A stretch of DNA of 64,000 bases from Sphingobacteriaceae bacterium UBA6709 (lineage in GTDB: Bacteria; Bacteroidota; Bacteroidia; Sphingobacteriales; Sphingobacteriaceae): the NCBI GenBank assembly GCA_002454425.1, contig DKIV01000044.1:5403-69402 (forward strand). Direction: 5' to 3'. The position numbers and the translations under genes were made by a program. The notes under the pieces are model-generated. The model saw only the letters and a list, made by a program, of their open reading frames with translations, did not search any database and was not told the origin of the DNA. Positions 63,864 through 64,000 of this stretch are shown here, one piece after another; the first letter of the stretch is position 1, and each line of letters opens with the position of its first letter.

Positions 63864-64000
63864 GACGAGGAGGCTTGCCTGGATGCACACGCGCTTACGG
63901 ACATATGCCATCCATTGCGCATGACGTAGCCATCCTGCGCCGCTAAAATAAAGCAGCTATGCCGACGGTGTAAGTTTTATTACTTCAGCGACTTCCGGCC
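63864..64000. other. Intergenic end of window
   Basis: No gene can be supported. On the minus strand the last 21 bases could be the final codons of a gene ending in TAA at 63980-63982, but this is far too short to call. Confidence 0.5.

Noticed and set aside
63980..64000. End of a minus-strand gene at the window edge
   Set aside because: Only six codons and a stop would be visible; it cannot be supported.
1..64000. CRISPR arrays, tRNA or rRNA genes, insertion sequences, integrases
   Set aside because: None of the spaced repeats, cloverleaf patterns or transposase-like proteins expected for these were seen on either strand.

Overview
The window comes from a member of the Bacteroidota, most likely a Sphingobacteriaceae-type soil or plant-associated bacterium (Pedobacter/Mucilaginibacter-like). 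The evidence is three SusC/SusD pairs, an ECF sigma factor and a FecR anti-sigma factor, FAS1 lipoproteins, many secreted glycosidases, and repeated TAnnTTTG promoter boxes typical of this phylum. The genus is inference.

Layout. Positions 1-14108 are mostly housekeeping: the end of a LytTR regulator, an outer-membrane barrel protein, a membrane acyltransferase, sodA, tadA, csaA, rlmI, a TerC-family protein, an NAD-salvage pair (nadR-like kinase and pnuC), a secreted protein of unknown role and carB. Positions 14231-19687 hold two secreted glycosidases (GH2, GH35) that converge on oxyR. The 1.5 kb from oxyR to 22137 looks like a scar: a tandem operator-like repeat and promoter with no gene behind them, an orphan gene start, an ECF sigma gene and a broken coding remnant.

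Positions 22134-40355 are a FAS1/SusCD block: FAS1, SusC, SusD, FAS1, FAS1, SusC, SusD, GH115, with gaps of a few bases and some overlaps. Positions 40449-63789 are a rhamnogalacturonan-I (pectin) utilization operon: FecR, STN-bearing SusC, SusD, CE12 esterase, GH2, GH2, PL11 lyase, CE12 esterase, GH105, GH31, L-rhamnose mutarotase, GH106. A strong terminator closes it.

How it works (known families plus inference). The PL11 lyase cuts the galacturonate-rhamnose backbone, CE12 esterases remove acetyl groups, GH2 and GH35 enzymes trim galactose-type side chains, GH105 removes the unsaturated uronic acid left by the lyase, GH106 releases rhamnose and RhaM interconverts its anomers. Import is through SusCD. 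No rhamnose or galacturonate catabolic genes and no inner-membrane sugar transporter lie in the window.

The most interesting point is regulatory and architectural. The only sigma gene (21288) and the only FecR gene (40449), normally adjacent, are separated by the 18-kb FAS1/SusCD block. Only the third SusC carries the STN signalling domain. This suggests one pectin-sensing relay that may drive both blocks, with FAS1 lipoproteins in the position where SusE/F-type surface glycan-binding proteins usually sit. I saw no tRNA, rRNA, CRISPR array, transposase or integrase.
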